The translations under genes and the position numbers were made by a program. This document shows, piece after piece, positions 9,830 to 19,689 of a stretch of 64,000 nt of DNA. Source of the stretch: an uncultured Alphaproteobacteria bacterium (GTDB lineage: Bacteria; Pseudomonadota; Alphaproteobacteria; HIMB59; GCA-002718135); the NCBI GenBank assembly GCA_902573325.1, contig CACGJH010000008.1, positions 24,961 to 88,960 of the forward strand, read 5' to 3'. The notes beneath the pieces were generated by a model that searched no databases, was not told the origin of the DNA, and saw only the letters and a program-made list of their open reading frames with translations. Positions within the stretch are counted from its first letter, which is position 1, and every line of letters starts with the position of its first letter.

Positions 9830-11876
9830 AGCAGAAAAAAAACATCATCTTTCTTCCGAAATCACAACACCTTTTAAAATTGTCAGTGATTTTAATCCAA
9901 GTGGTGATCAGCCTGAAGCAATTAAAAGTATTGTTAAAAGTCTAAATGGAGGAGAACAAGAACAAGTTCTTTTAGGTGTCACTGGATCAGGTAAAACCTT
10001 TACAATGGCTAAAGTAATTGAAAAAGTCCAGAAACCGACTTTAATAATGGCACCAAACAAAACATTAGCAGCACAACTTTATGGAGAAATGAAAAATTTG
10101 TTTCCAAATAATGCTGTTGAATATTTTGTTAGTTATTATGATTATTACACACCAGAAGCTTATGTACCAAGGACTGATACATATATTGAAAAAGAATCTT
10201 CAATCAACGAACAAATTGATCGTCTAAGACATTCAGCTACTAGATCTTTAGTGGAAAGAAGAGATACAATCATAGTAGCATCAGTTTCTTGTATTTATGG
10301 TATTGGATCAGTTGATGCTTATTCTTCAATGTCTTTTACTTTAGATAAAAATCAATCAATAAGTAGAGAGATAATTATCAGAAAGTTGGTAGAACTTTTA
10401 TACAAACGTCGTGACATGGACTTTAGAAGAGGTAGCTTTAGGGCTAAGGGAGATATTTTAGAAATTTTCCCTTCTCACTATGAAGATATTTCTTGGAAAA
10501 TATCAATGTTTGGAGATGATATAGAGAGTATAACACAAGTGGACCCACTCACTGGAGAGAAGCTCGGAGAACTTGAACAAATAAGAGTCTTTGCAAACTC
10601 TCATTATGTAACCCCAAAGCCAACAATAAAAAAAGCAATTACGATGATTAAAAATGATCTAAAAAAACAATTAGAGATTTTTGAAAAAGAAAAAAAATAC
10701 TTGGAAAGACAAAGGTTGGATGAGAGAACTACATTTGACTTAGAAATGATGGAAACTACTGGAAGTTGTAGTGGTATTGAAAATTATTCTAGATATTTGT
10801 CAGGAAGACAGCCGGGAGAGCCTCCTCCTACACTTTATGAATATATTCCAGAAGACTCTTTATTGTTTATAGATGAAAGCCATCAGACATGTGGTCAAAT
10901 AGCAGGAATGTACAAAGGTGATTTTTCTAGAAAATCAACTTTAGCTCAATATGGTTTTAGACTACCAAGTTGTGTTGATAACAGACCTTTAAAAAGAGAA
11001 GAATGGGATGCAATGCGTCCACAAACTATATTTGTAAGTGCAACACCAGGAGATTATGAACTCGAAAAGACAGGTGGTACCTTTGTTGAACAAGTAATTA
11101 GACCAACAGGTTTAATTGATCCACCTATTGAGATAAGGCCAACTAAACATCAAATTGATAACTTAATTGATGAATGTAAAAAGACTATAGATAAAGGTCA
11201 TCGTGTTCTAATCACAACACTTACAAAAAAAATGGCCGAAGATCTTACTGAATATATCAATGAAGAAGGATTAAAGGTAAGGTATCTTCACTCTGATATT
11301 GATACATTAGAAAGAATAGAAATTATTAGAGATCTAAGACTAGGAGTTTTTAATGTTTTAGTAGGAATAAATCTTCTTAGAGAAGGTTTAGATATTCCTG
11401 AATGTGCTTTAATGGCTATATTAGATGCTGATAAGGAAGGTTACCTTCGTTCTAGAACTAGTTTAATTCAGACTATTGGTAGGGCTGCAAGAAATGTTGA
11501 GAGTAAAGTCTTAATGTATGCTGATAACATTACCACTAGTATGAAAGAAGCAATCGAAGAGACAGATAGAAGACGAACAAAACAACTAGAATATAACAAA
11601 ATAAATAAAATTACGCCAATCAGTATTAAAAAGAATATTCAAGAAATAATTGAAAACACGGCTGAACAAGATCATGTTACAGTTGAAATTGATAATGCTA
11701 AAGAATTAGTTGGTAAGGATCTTAATAAACATATTAAAAATTTAGAGAAAAAAATGAATGAATTTGCTTCAAAACTTGAATTTGAAGATGCAGCAAGATT
11801 ACGAGATGAAATTAATAGATTAAAGGCAAAAGAAGTGGGTCTTTCTAATAAAGTTTTGCAGTTTAAAAAGAATTAA
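9822..11876 (+). CDS. uvrB: Excinuclease ABC subunit B
   Basis: Damage-verifying helicase-like subunit of nucleotide excision repair, loaded by UvrA and recruiting UvrC. The 684-residue protein has normal length. It has Walker A GVTGSGKT at residues 52-59, the beta-hairpin region YYDYYTPEAYVPRTDTYIEK, the DESH Walker B motif, helicase motif VI QTIGRAARN and a C-terminal UVR domain (MNEFASKLEFEDAARLRDEI). It is unusual to find it inside an operon of amino acid catabolic genes; it overlaps the preceding gene by 8 bp and the following gene by 1 bp, so its expression probably follows theirs. Confidence 0.97.
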   Translation: MNKAEKKHHLSSEITTPFKIVSDFNPSGDQPEAIKSIVKSLNGGEQEQVLLGVTGSGKTFTMAKVIEKVQKPTLIMAPNKTLAAQLYGEMKNLFPNNAVEYFVSYYDYYTPEAYVPRTDTYIEKESSINEQIDRLRHSATRSLVERRDTIIVASVSCIYGIGSVDAYSSMSFTLDKNQSISREIIIRKLVELLYKRRDMDFRRGSFRAKGDILEIFPSHYEDISWKISMFGDDIESITQVDPLTGEKLGELEQIRVFANSHYVTPKPTIKKAITMIKNDLKKQLEIFEKEKKYLERQRLDERTTFDLEMMETTGSCSGIENYSRYLSGRQPGEPPPTLYEYIPEDSLLFIDESHQTCGQIAGMYKGDFSRKSTLAQYGFRLPSCVDNRPLKREEWDAMRPQTIFVSATPGDYELEKTGGTFVEQVIRPTGLIDPPIEIRPTKHQIDNLIDECKKTIDKGHRVLITTLTKKMAEDLTEYINEEGLKVRYLHSDIDTLERIEIIRDLRLGVFNVLVGINLLREGLDIPECALMAILDADKEGYLRSRTSLIQTIGRAARNVESKVLMYADNITTSMKEAIEETDRRRTKQLEYNKINKITPISIKKNIQEIIENTAEQDHVTVEIDNAKELVGKDLNKHIKNLEKKMNEFASKLEFEDAARLRDEINRLKAKEVGLSNKVLQFKKN

Positions 11877-12880
11877 TGGATATTGTATTTACAGAAACTA
11901 ACCAAACTGGAATCATTAAACTAAATCGTCCTAAAGCTTTAAATGCTCTCAATTTAGAAATGGCAAAAAAATTCCATGACAAATTATTAGAATGGGAAGA
12001 AAAAGATAATATCTTAAGAGTATTGTTAGTTGGAGAAGGTAAACATTTTTGTGCAGGAGGTGATGTAAAATCTCTTGTTCTTGCTGGAAAAGAAAACTCT
12101 TTAAAACACGATTTTTTTAAAATTGAGTATAAACTTAATTATTTAATTAGCCAATTTAGTAAAGAATTTCTTTCAGTTTGGAATGGTGTAGTCATGGGAG
12201 GCGGGGTTGGTTTATCAATCTATGGTGATCACAGATTAGCAACAGACAATTCAAAATTTGCAATGCCAGAGTCTGCAATTGGCTTTTTTCCAGATGTTGG
12301 CGGAAGTTATTTTTTATCAAATCTTCCAGGTAATATTGGTAAGTATATTGGTTTAACGGGTGAGGTTTTAGGATTAAATGAATTAATTTTTTTCGGATTA
12401 GCAACTCACTACTTTAAAAGTAATAAAATAGAAGATGTTAAAGAAAAATTTATTACAAGAGGAGAAATTTCTCACGATAATTTTGAAGTAAAGAATGATA
12501 CATATCTAATTAAAAATATGAATTTAATAAATGAATTATTCAATGGAAATATTAAAACAATCATATCAAATTTAAAAAGTCATAACTCAGAGTTTTCAAA
12601 AAAAATTTTAGATATTCTTTTAGCTAAATGTCCAATGAGTCTTGCAATAAGCACTAAACTTATAGATGATGCAAAAGGTAAATCGTTAAAAGAATGTTTA
12701 GAAACTGAATTTCAATTAAGTCAAAAAATAGTATACCGTAGTGACTTTGATAATGGTGTAAATTCTGTGCTAATTTCAAAAGATCATAATCCTATTTGGG
12801 AGCCCTCAAAAATAGATGAAATAAATATAGAAGATCTAAATTTTTATTTTGAAACTCATACTGAAAATCTTTATCTATAA
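11876..12880 (+). CDS. 3-hydroxyisobutyryl-CoA hydrolase (enoyl-CoA hydratase/isomerase family)
   Basis: Likely hydrolyses 3-hydroxyisobutyryl-CoA in valine degradation. The 334-residue crotonase-fold protein is longer than ordinary enoyl-CoA hydratases and carries the HIBCH-type features GEGKHFCAGGDVKSL, the oxyanion-hole segment GVVMGGGVGLSIYGDHR, then MPESAIGFFPDVGGSYFLS with the catalytic Glu and Asp. Its ATG overlaps the uvrB stop by 1 bp (TAATG). The C-terminal half is divergent, so a different acyl-CoA thioester substrate cannot be excluded. Confidence 0.85.
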   Translation: MDIVFTETNQTGIIKLNRPKALNALNLEMAKKFHDKLLEWEEKDNILRVLLVGEGKHFCAGGDVKSLVLAGKENSLKHDFFKIEYKLNYLISQFSKEFLSVWNGVVMGGGVGLSIYGDHRLATDNSKFAMPESAIGFFPDVGGSYFLSNLPGNIGKYIGLTGEVLGLNELIFFGLATHYFKSNKIEDVKEKFITRGEISHDNFEVKNDTYLIKNMNLINELFNGNIKTIISNLKSHNSEFSKKILDILLAKCPMSLAISTKLIDDAKGKSLKECLETEFQLSQKIVYRSDFDNGVNSVLISKDHNPIWEPSKIDEINIEDLNFYFETHTENLYL

Positions 12881-12888
12881 TATTACAA

Positions 12889-15336
12889 ATGAGTAATAAA
12901 ATTCCTACTTCTGCAAAAGTAGTCGTAATAGGCGGTGGTATAGCTGGATGTTCTGTAGCTTATCATTTAGCAAAATTTGGATGGAAAGATGTGATCTTGC
13001 TAGAAAGAGATCAATTAACTTCTGGAACTACTTGGCATGCAGCAGGACTGATTGGTCAGATTGGTGCATCAGCAACCATTACAAAACTTAGAAATTATTC
13101 GTTAAATTTATATAAAGACCTAGAAAAAGAAACAGGATTAGCAACAGGTTTAAAGCAAAACGGCTCTTTAACTATTGCAACAACTAATGATCGATTAGAG
13201 GAATTAAAAAGGCAAGCTACTTTTGCTCAAAGATTTAATATAGAAGTTAATGAATTAGAAAAAGATCAGATTAAGGATATTTATTCTCTTATAAATACTG
13301 ATGACGTTGTTGGTGGGATATTTATTCCAAAAGATGGTCAAGCAGATCCTGTTGGTATAACAAATGTTCTTGCTAAATCGGCAAAAATGTATGGTGCTCA
13401 AATATTTGAACATTGTTCTGTAAATAAAATCCTTACTAAAAATGGATCAATAGAAGGTGTAGATACAAAACATGGAAAAATTAAATGTGAGTATATTGTT
13501 CTAGCATCTGGAATGTGGTCTAGGCAGATAGCAAATGATATTAACGTTAGTATACCGCTATATCCAAATGAACACTTCTATATATTAAGTGAGCCATTAA
13601 AAGAAATTTCTAAATCACTTCCAGTTCTTAGAGATTACAATAATTGCTTATATCTAAAAGAGGATGCGGGAAAAATTTTAGTAGGAATTTTTGAACCTAA
13701 AGCTAAACCTGCATTTACTGATACGTATAAAGTGCCCAATGATTTTTCTTTTGGAGAACTACCTGAAGATTTTGATCATTTTGAACCGCATTTAAAAAAT
13801 GCTATGAAAAGAATACCAGCCCTTGAAAATGTAGGTATAAGAAAATTCTTTAACGGTCCTGAAGCTTTTACTCCAGATACAAATTATCTTTTAGGAGAAA
13901 CACCAGAAATAAAAAACTTTTATGTTTGTTGTGGATTTAATAGTATTGGTATTCAGAGTGCTGGTGGTGCAGGTAAGGTAACTGCAGAATGGATGATGAA
14001 CGGTGAGGTTAATGATGATCTTTACTCCTTAGATATTTCAAGATTTGAAAAATTTCACTCTGAAACAAAATTTATAACTGAAAGAGTTACTGAGTCATTA
14101 GGAGATTTATATGCAATGCACTGGCCTTACAAACAACATAAATCTTCGAGAAATATTAAACTACTTCCTTTTCATAATGATTTGAAAAAAGAAGGGGCAT
14201 GCTTTGGACAAGTGGCCGGTTTTGAAAGACCAATGTGGTATGCTCTAAATGGTAAGAAACCAGAATATGAGTATAGTTATGGCTATCAAAATTGGTATGA
14301 TGCAGCAAAGTATGAAACAATAAACACAAGAAAAAACGCTGGTTTATTTGACTTAAGTGCCTTTGCAAAATTTGAAATTAAGGGAGAAAATGCCTTCAAG
14401 GATCTTCAACGATTATGCTGTAATAATATTAAAAATTATCCCAGTCATACAACTTACACACAAATGCTTAATTCAAATGGTGGCATTGTTGCCGATTTAA
14501 CAGTTACTTGTATTGATACTAATTCTTTTCGTATTGTAACGGGATCATCTGTGAGAGAACATGATAAAAAACATATTTCAGAAAATTTAAGTAAAAACAC
14601 AACTTTAATTGATATTACTGAAAGTTTAGCTTGCTTTGGTATTTTTGGTCCTAAAAGTAGAGAAATTCTAACAGAAATATTTGGAGAACATTTTTCAAAC
14701 GATAAGTTTAAATTTGGAACTGCTAAAGAAATATCATTGAAAAATAATAAATTAATCTTCCAAAGATTATCTTTTGTTGGTGAACTTGGTTGGGAAATTT
14801 ATGTTCCTATAAATATATCTAGAGAAATTTATTTAGAGTTAGTTAAAGTTGGAGAAAAATATAACCTTTCACATGCTGGTGCCCATGCATTAGATATCAT
14901 GAGAATGGAAAAGGGATATTTACATTGGGGTCATGATATTTCTCCAGCTGAAAACCCTTTTGAAGCTGGATTAGAATTAACTGTTAAATTAAATAAAAAA
15001 ACAGATTTTATAGGTAAAGAAGCTTTAAAAATAAAAAATAGAATTAAAAAGAAACAACTAACAAATTTTGTTTTAGAAAAATCTACGCCAGGAAATCCTC
15101 TCTTATTACATGATGAGCCTATTTATTATAAAAATAAAATTGTGGGAGAAACAACTTCTAGCAATTATTCATTTTGTTATAATAAAAATATGGTCTTTGG
15201 ATATATAGATTCAGAAATAGATTTAAAAAAATTAAATGGTAGCAATTTTGAGGTTGAAGTTGCTAAAAATAAATATGTTATGTCTGTTCAATTTAATCCA
15301 TTGCATGATCCTGAAAATAACTTTACAAAAATATAG
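12889..15336 (+). CDS. Dimethylglycine/sarcosine dehydrogenase family protein (FAD oxidoreductase + GcvT domain)
   Basis: Likely demethylates dimethylglycine or sarcosine, passing one-carbon units to tetrahydrofolate. The 815-residue protein has an N-terminal FAD Rossmann motif VVVIGGGIAGCSVAYHLA, then SGTTWHAAGLIGQ, whose His50 is at the position that carries covalent FAD in the family, a DAO domain to about residue 385, then an FAO-type linker and GcvT aminomethyltransferase domains (LDIMRMEKGYLHWGHDISP). It lies in the lysine/valine catabolic operon, consistent with glycine betaine and methylated-amine use by marine alphaproteobacteria. Choice between dimethylglycine and sarcosine is not resolved. 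Confidence 0.85.
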   Translation: MSNKIPTSAKVVVIGGGIAGCSVAYHLAKFGWKDVILLERDQLTSGTTWHAAGLIGQIGASATITKLRNYSLNLYKDLEKETGLATGLKQNGSLTIATTNDRLEELKRQATFAQRFNIEVNELEKDQIKDIYSLINTDDVVGGIFIPKDGQADPVGITNVLAKSAKMYGAQIFEHCSVNKILTKNGSIEGVDTKHGKIKCEYIVLASGMWSRQIANDINVSIPLYPNEHFYILSEPLKEISKSLPVLRDYNNCLYLKEDAGKILVGIFEPKAKPAFTDTYKVPNDFSFGELPEDFDHFEPHLKNAMKRIPALENVGIRKFFNGPEAFTPDTNYLLGETPEIKNFYVCCGFNSIGIQSAGGAGKVTAEWMMNGEVNDDLYSLDISRFEKFHSETKFITERVTESLGDLYAMHWPYKQHKSSRNIKLLPFHNDLKKEGACFGQVAGFERPMWYALNGKKPEYEYSYGYQNWYDAAKYETINTRKNAGLFDLSAFAKFEIKGENAFKDLQRLCCNNIKNYPSHTTYTQMLNSNGGIVADLTVTCIDTNSFRIVTGSSVREHDKKHISENLSKNTTLIDITESLACFGIFGPKSREILTEIFGEHFSNDKFKFGTAKEISLKNNKLIFQRLSFVGELGWEIYVPINISREIYLELVKVGEKYNLSHAGAHALDIMRMEKGYLHWGHDISPAENPFEAGLELTVKLNKKTDFIGKEALKIKNRIKKKQLTNFVLEKSTPGNPLLLHDEPIYYKNKIVGETTSSNYSFCYNKNMVFGYIDSEIDLKKLNGSNFEVEVAKNKYVMSVQFNPLHDPENNFTKI

Positions 15337-15354
15337 TTTTTTACGATCTAATTT

Positions 15355-16233
15355 ATGAAAAAAATTAGATTATTTTTTTCTATAGTAGTAATTATATTAA
15401 TAATTTTATCTATCTTTATTTATATTTTTCTAAATAATTTTGAAAAAGAAAAAATAATTAGTGATATCGAGAAGAAATTAGAAATTAAAATTAATGAAAA
15501 AAACAAAACTAAAATCAATATTTTTCCAATTGTTAAGCTTAACACAAACTTAGAAATTAAAGATTACAAAAATAATTTATACTTTGATAATATTAGAATT
15601 GATATTTCTCAGCCCGTATTTCAAGTTTCAGGAAACTTAGATATTCTCATTGATAATTTGAATATTAAGAATATTAATTTTAGTGAAGTAAATATTAATG
15701 GAAAAGTAAATTATATTGAAAATTATCTTAAATATAGTGATAATTTAGAAAATTTATTTGACTCAATTTATAAAATTAATGGAAAAATATTTTTAGAAAC
15801 AACTAATGAAGAAAAATTTCTTATTTCATTTTTAAAATTATTCTTTGAAAAATTAGAAAATCAAAACAATCAAAAATTTGCATTTTCTGAATTAATAAAT
15901 GCTTTTGGTAATGAAAGTTCTAATTTTAAAGGCGAAATAAATAAAAATAAGAATATTTTAGAAACTAGCAAAATAGAAATTAGTAATAAAAACAACAGAA
16001 TTCTTATAAAAGGAAAATACAATTACAATAATAATTTTATAGATATTATTTTAAACTTATCTCAAAATAATGAAATATATTTAACTACTTTAATTAAAGG
16101 AAACTTAAATAATCCTAATATAAGTTTTGATGAAAATTCAAAATTTTTTCAAAATTCAAACTCAAATGAAAATAATATAGTTGAAGAAAGCGTCATTCAA
16201 TTTTTAAATAATTTTTTTGATTTAAATGATTGA
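15355..16233 (+). CDS. Membrane-anchored AsmA-like hypothetical protein
   Basis: 292-residue protein that I recognise only loosely. Residues 5-28 form one hydrophobic anchor, and the rest is Asn/Ile/Lys-rich and predicted beta-rich, with repeated short strands such as NLNIKNINFSEVNINGKVNY. The layout (N-terminal anchor, IEKKLEIKINEK just after it, then long beta-stranded repeats outside the cytoplasm) resembles AsmA-family proteins involved in envelope lipid transport. The match is by overall design, not by diagnostic motif. It is in the operon between the dimethylglycine dehydrogenase gene and an AEC permease gene, overlapping the latter by 8 bp. Its composition is even more AT-rich than its neighbours. 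Confidence 0.6.
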   Translation: MKKIRLFFSIVVIILIILSIFIYIFLNNFEKEKIISDIEKKLEIKINEKNKTKINIFPIVKLNTNLEIKDYKNNLYFDNIRIDISQPVFQVSGNLDILIDNLNIKNINFSEVNINGKVNYIENYLKYSDNLENLFDSIYKINGKIFLETTNEEKFLISFLKLFFEKLENQNNQKFAFSELINAFGNESSNFKGEINKNKNILETSKIEISNKNNRILIKGKYNYNNNFIDIILNLSQNNEIYLTTLIKGNLNNPNISFDENSKFFQNSNSNENNIVEESVIQFLNNFFDLND

Positions 16234-17164
16234 CTTATTTAATATAGTTAGCAGTGTGTTTGGATATATCCTTTTTGGATTTTTTGTAAATAAATTACAA
16301 ATACTTCCAAAAAAATATATTGATTATTTTGATTTTACAGGTTTCAACATTCTTCTGCCTTTAGCTTTAATTATATATTTTTGGCAAGTCTCATTTCCTC
16401 AAATTAATTCTATTGGTCTGATCATCTCTTTTTTTGCTTCAGGAATTTTTATATCCATGACTGGATTTTTAATTAGCAAACAATTTTTAAATTTTAAAAC
16501 AGATGACTCTGCACTATTTGGATTAGCTGCTTGTTTTGGTAACACAGTAGCAATGGGAATACCTCTTATGTATGCAGTTTTGGGTCCAATAAATACAATA
16601 CCTTATATGATATTAGTTTTTTTTCATGGTATTGTTCATTTTAGCTATACTGTTATTATAATAGAAGTTTATAGAAATAGACAAAAAAGCATTGTCGAAA
16701 TTTTTTATCAAATATTATTAGGTATAATTAAAAATATTGTACTTTTCGGAATGATAATTGGTATCATTCTTAATTACTCTAATCTTATTGTTCCATCTAT
16801 TATGAAAGAGCCCTTAGATATTTTTGTAAACCTTGCTCTTCCAATGGTTCTCATTTCTTTAGGTCTTGCGTTAGGAAATTTTAAAATTAGAGAAAATATT
16901 TATAGTGCAATACTATTAACTATCTTAAAAAACTTCATTCACCCTATAATTGCATTTTGTTTAGCAGAATTTATATTAGAGCTTGATAGTCTCTTGGTAA
17001 TTATTGTTACTATGGCCGCAGCTTTACCAAGTGGGTCTCAGTCATATTATTTTGCATACAGATATAACTCACTAAAAGCTGTAGTTTCTTCAAATGTAGT
17101 ATTAAGTACGTTTGTTAGTTTTTTTACACTGTCTTTATTATTAGTATTTTTTGATATTACGTAG
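16226..17164 (+). CDS. AEC (auxin efflux carrier) family transporter
   Basis: Predicted inner-membrane permease of 312 residues with about ten hydrophobic segments in two halves. The segments ALFGLAACFGNTVAMGIPL and LALPMVLISLGLALGNFKI, with MAAALPSGSQSYYFAYRY near the C-terminus, are typical of bacterial AEC/malonate-type carriers (COG0679). The ATG at 16226 overlaps the end of the AsmA-like gene by 8 bp, and its stop overlaps the convergent TPR gene by 8 bp. Substrate is unknown; carboxylates are usual for the bacterial family. Confidence 0.85.
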   Translation: MIDLFNIVSSVFGYILFGFFVNKLQILPKKYIDYFDFTGFNILLPLALIIYFWQVSFPQINSIGLIISFFASGIFISMTGFLISKQFLNFKTDDSALFGLAACFGNTVAMGIPLMYAVLGPINTIPYMILVFFHGIVHFSYTVIIIEVYRNRQKSIVEIFYQILLGIIKNIVLFGMIIGIILNYSNLIVPSIMKEPLDIFVNLALPMVLISLGLALGNFKIRENIYSAILLTILKNFIHPIIAFCLAEFILELDSLLVIIVTMAAALPSGSQSYYFAYRYNSLKAVVSSNVVLSTFVSFFTLSLLLVFFDIT

Positions 17165-17711
17165 ATTGAGAAATAAACGATTGTATTCTTTCTTTTTTAT
17201 CCATAGTTTTAACACTAAAAGGAAAAATCTCTAACATCTTGTCATATACATCAATTGCCTGTTGAAACTGGCCCTGATGAATAAAAATTAAACCCATTCC
17301 ATCAAGTGCACCAAAATGTCTTGGTTCTAATTCAAGAGTTTTAATGATGTCTTGCATAGATTGATCAAAATTACCCATCATAAAGTGAACTGTAGCTCTT
17401 TTATTCCAACCTTCAGCAAAATTAGGATCTTCTTCAATTAAATTATTAAAAAATCTAATTGCTAGTGGATAATTTCTTAAATTCATAGCTTGAATACCCT
17501 TCTCAAAATATTCAATTACTTTTGGATCATCAACTTCATACCATATATTCCAAATGTCAGATATTAAATCTCTTATCTCATCCTGATTTTCAGTCTCATT
17601 TAATTTTTTAAACAAATTATTTAGCCGTGGATCATTTTGATCTGCTAATGCTATCTTACTAGCAAACAAAAGACTTATACTGACAATTAATATTTTAAAG
17701 ATAATTCTCAT
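17157..17711 (-). CDS. Exported TPR-repeat protein
   Basis: A 184-residue periplasmic protein if started at the ATG at 17711, which places the signal peptide MRIIFKILIVSISLLFASKI first and ends it at ALA; upstream codons would put a charged 13-residue tail before it. The mature part holds about three tetratricopeptide repeats (EKGIQAMNLRNYPLAIRFFN, then FAEGWNKRATVHFMMGNFDQ, then FGALDGMGLIFIHQGQFQQ). Such proteins usually scaffold envelope complexes; no specific partner can be named. Its start overlaps the end of the upstream DUF2805 gene by 17 bp. Confidence 0.8.
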   Translation of the reverse strand: MRIIFKILIVSISLLFASKIALADQNDPRLNNLFKKLNETENQDEIRDLISDIWNIWYEVDDPKVIEYFEKGIQAMNLRNYPLAIRFFNNLIEEDPNFAEGWNKRATVHFMMGNFDQSMQDIIKTLELEPRHFGALDGMGLIFIHQGQFQQAIDVYDKMLEIFPFSVKTMDKKERIQSFISQST

Positions 17712-17928
17712 ATTTAAATAATTTTTCGGATAGATTTCTTTTCTTTTCATGCTTTCTCGTTCTCCCTGTTACTCTAGTTCTCCATAACTTAAATGATCTA
17801 GGTTTAAGATTTGTTCTCATTATTTTTATAACCTCTGATTCGGTTACACCGTGAATTCTTTTTATTTTTTCAAAAGAGGTTTTATCGCACCAGGCTAATT
17901 TAATAATATTGTCTATATTCTCCTGCAT
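17695..17928 (-). CDS. TIGR03643/DUF2805 family protein
   Basis: Small basic protein of 77 residues, cytoplasmic, function unknown. The block NIIKLAWCDKTSFEKIKRIHG (residues 7-27), followed by KLWRTRVTGRTRKHEKKR, matches the conserved core of the DUF2805/TIGR03643 family. The arrangement (a short helical segment around IHGVTESEVIKIMR, then an Arg/Lys-rich tail) suggests nucleic-acid binding, but this is inference. It is divergent from the glutathione S-transferase gene (40 bp) and upstream of the TPR gene. Confidence 0.8.
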   Translation of the reverse strand: MQENIDNIIKLAWCDKTSFEKIKRIHGVTESEVIKIMRTNLKPRSFKLWRTRVTGRTRKHEKKRNLSEKLFKYENYL

Positions 17929-17968
17929 ATTATGAATATAGTTCTCTATTAATTAAATTCTAAACAAA

Positions 17969-18592
17969 ATGATTGATTTGTATTCATCACCCACCCCTAA
18001 TGGTCGAAAAATTAGCATTATGCTTGAAGAATTAGGTGTGGATTTTAATCCTATTTTAATAAATTTAGATAAAAAAGAGCAATTTAGTGAAGAGTTTTCA
18101 AAAATATCTCCTGCAAATAAAATTCCTGTAATTGTAGATAATGATAACAACCAAACAGTATTCGAATCTGGGGCTATCCTTCTCTATCTGGCAAAAAAAT
18201 ATGATAAATTTCTTAATAAAGATAAGTATTGGGAAATAATACAATGGGTTTTTTTTCAAATGGCTTACGTTGGACCAATGCTAGGCCAGGCTCATCAATA
18301 TTTATTTTATAATCCTGGTAAAAGCAAATTTGCAGAAGATAAAACAAAAGCTTATGCGCAACATATATATTCAATTTTGGATAAAAGACTTTCTAAACAA
18401 GAATATTTTTCAGATACCTATTCAATAGCTGATATTTCAATTTGGCCTTGGACAGCTCGTTATGAAAGACATCAAATAAATTTACATGATTATCCAAATG
18501 TGTTGAGATGGTATAAACAAATATCAATAAGACCTGCTGTTATTAAAGGATATAATTCTCTAGGTGAATTTTATGAAATTCCTAAGCCTTAA
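17969..18592 (+). CDS. Glutathione S-transferase family protein
   Basis: A 207-residue protein with an N-terminal thioredoxin-like GST domain (YSSPTPNGRKISIMLEELGV; cis-proline region ANKIPVIVD; ESGAILLYLA glutathione-binding segment) and an all-helical C-terminal domain. The SPTPNG start resembles the YfcG/YghU group of glutathione-dependent disulfide reductases, which use Thr/Asn rather than a catalytic Tyr or Ser. Substrate is not predictable. The last 4 bp overlap the convergent LysE gene. Confidence 0.85.
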   Translation: MIDLYSSPTPNGRKISIMLEELGVDFNPILINLDKKEQFSEEFSKISPANKIPVIVDNDNNQTVFESGAILLYLAKKYDKFLNKDKYWEIIQWVFFQMAYVGPMLGQAHQYLFYNPGKSKFAEDKTKAYAQHIYSILDKRLSKQEYFSDTYSIADISIWPWTARYERHQINLHDYPNVLRWYKQISIRPAVIKGYNSLGEFYEIPKP

Positions 18593-19197
18593 GCGTTGTA
18601 AAATAAAACTGAGCCTGCGGTTATAATTAAAAGGATTGCTAAAAACCATTCAACAATTATTTTTAATTTTTCATTATTAAGATATTGTCTGATAACACTT
18701 CCTCCATATGCCCATATACTAATAGAAGGAATATTCACTACTGTAGACATAATGACCATAAATAGTGTTCCAATTATTATATTTTCATCTTTTGGATAAT
18801 ATAATGTTACTGCAGTTGAACAGATTACCCAAGCTTTTGGATTTACAAATTGAAACAAAATTGCTTCATGATATTTTAATGGTCTTGATCTATCTTCAGT
18901 CTTTGAAATATTTAAAGACCCAAACATTTTATATGCTAAATAAAGAATGTAGCCTGCGCCAACATATCTTAAAATATCATAGAGTATAGGATAGGTAATA
19001 AACAAAGATCCAAGACCGAGACATACAAGTGCTAATTGCAAACCATGACCAGAAGGAATGCCAAAAATATTAGGTATAGATCTTATAAATCCAAATTTTA
19101 TACCTGATGCAGTTAAAATACTATTATTTGGACCTGGAGTTACGTACATAATAAAATTATACACTGCTAAAGCAGCTATTAATTCCCATGTAATCAT
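18589..19197 (-). CDS. LysE family translocator
   Basis: Predicted inner-membrane amino acid exporter of 202 residues with about six hydrophobic segments. The N-terminal motif YVTPGPNNSILTASG (residues 18-32), the glycine-rich FGIPSGHGLQLALVCLGLGS and the FVNPKAWVICSTAV segment are diagnostic of the LysE/RhtB family. The start ATG at 19197 is 2 bp from the yajQ stop, so the two are probably co-transcribed. Substrate cannot be assigned. Confidence 0.88.
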   Translation of the reverse strand: MITWELIAALAVYNFIMYVTPGPNNSILTASGIKFGFIRSIPNIFGIPSGHGLQLALVCLGLGSLFITYPILYDILRYVGAGYILYLAYKMFGSLNISKTEDRSRPLKYHEAILFQFVNPKAWVICSTAVTLYYPKDENIIIGTLFMVIMSTVVNIPSISIWAYGGSVIRQYLNNEKLKIIVEWFLAILLIITAGSVLFYNA

Positions 19198-19199
19198 TT

Positions 19200-19685
19200 T
19201 TAATCTCTAAAATTTACAAATTGGACTGGTATACCTATCTTAGCATCCTCAATAAGCTTCATTACACTTTGTAAATCATCTTTTTTCTTTCCTTCTACAC
19301 GAAGTTCATTCCCATTGATCTTTACTTGAACTTTTAATTTAGAACTTTTGATATCAGAAGTAATTTTTTTACACAGTGATTGCTCAATTCCTTCTACTAA
19401 TTCATACGTCTGACGAATTTTATTCCCCCCAGCTTTTTCCATATCATTTTTTTTTAAACATAAAGGATCAACTTTTCGTCTAACAAAATGAGTAACGAGC
19501 ATGTCATTTACTTGACCAGCTTTCATTTCATCATCAGTAGTAACAACTATAGTATTTTCTTTTTTTTCAATTGAAGTATCTGATCCTTTAAAATCATACC
19601 TAGTAGTAATTTCTCTTGTTGCATTTCCTAATGCGTTATCAATTTCTTGATGATCTAATCTGTTTACAATATCAAAACTAGGCAT
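19200..19685 (-). CDS. yajQ: YajQ family nucleotide-binding protein
   Basis: 161-residue cytoplasmic protein with two ferredoxin-like halves. The opening MPSFDIVNRLDHQEIDNALG, the TRYDFKGSD strand and the C-terminal AKIGIPVQFVNFRD are conserved across the family; some members bind cyclic di-GMP. It lies 4 bp from the rmuC stop on the same strand. No signalling partner is visible in the window. Confidence 0.92.
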   Translation of the reverse strand: MPSFDIVNRLDHQEIDNALGNATREITTRYDFKGSDTSIEKKENTIVVTTDDEMKAGQVNDMLVTHFVRRKVDPLCLKKNDMEKAGGNKIRQTYELVEGIEQSLCKKITSDIKSSKLKVQVKINGNELRVEGKKKDDLQSVMKLIEDAKIGIPVQFVNFRD

Positions 19686-19689
19686 TTAT

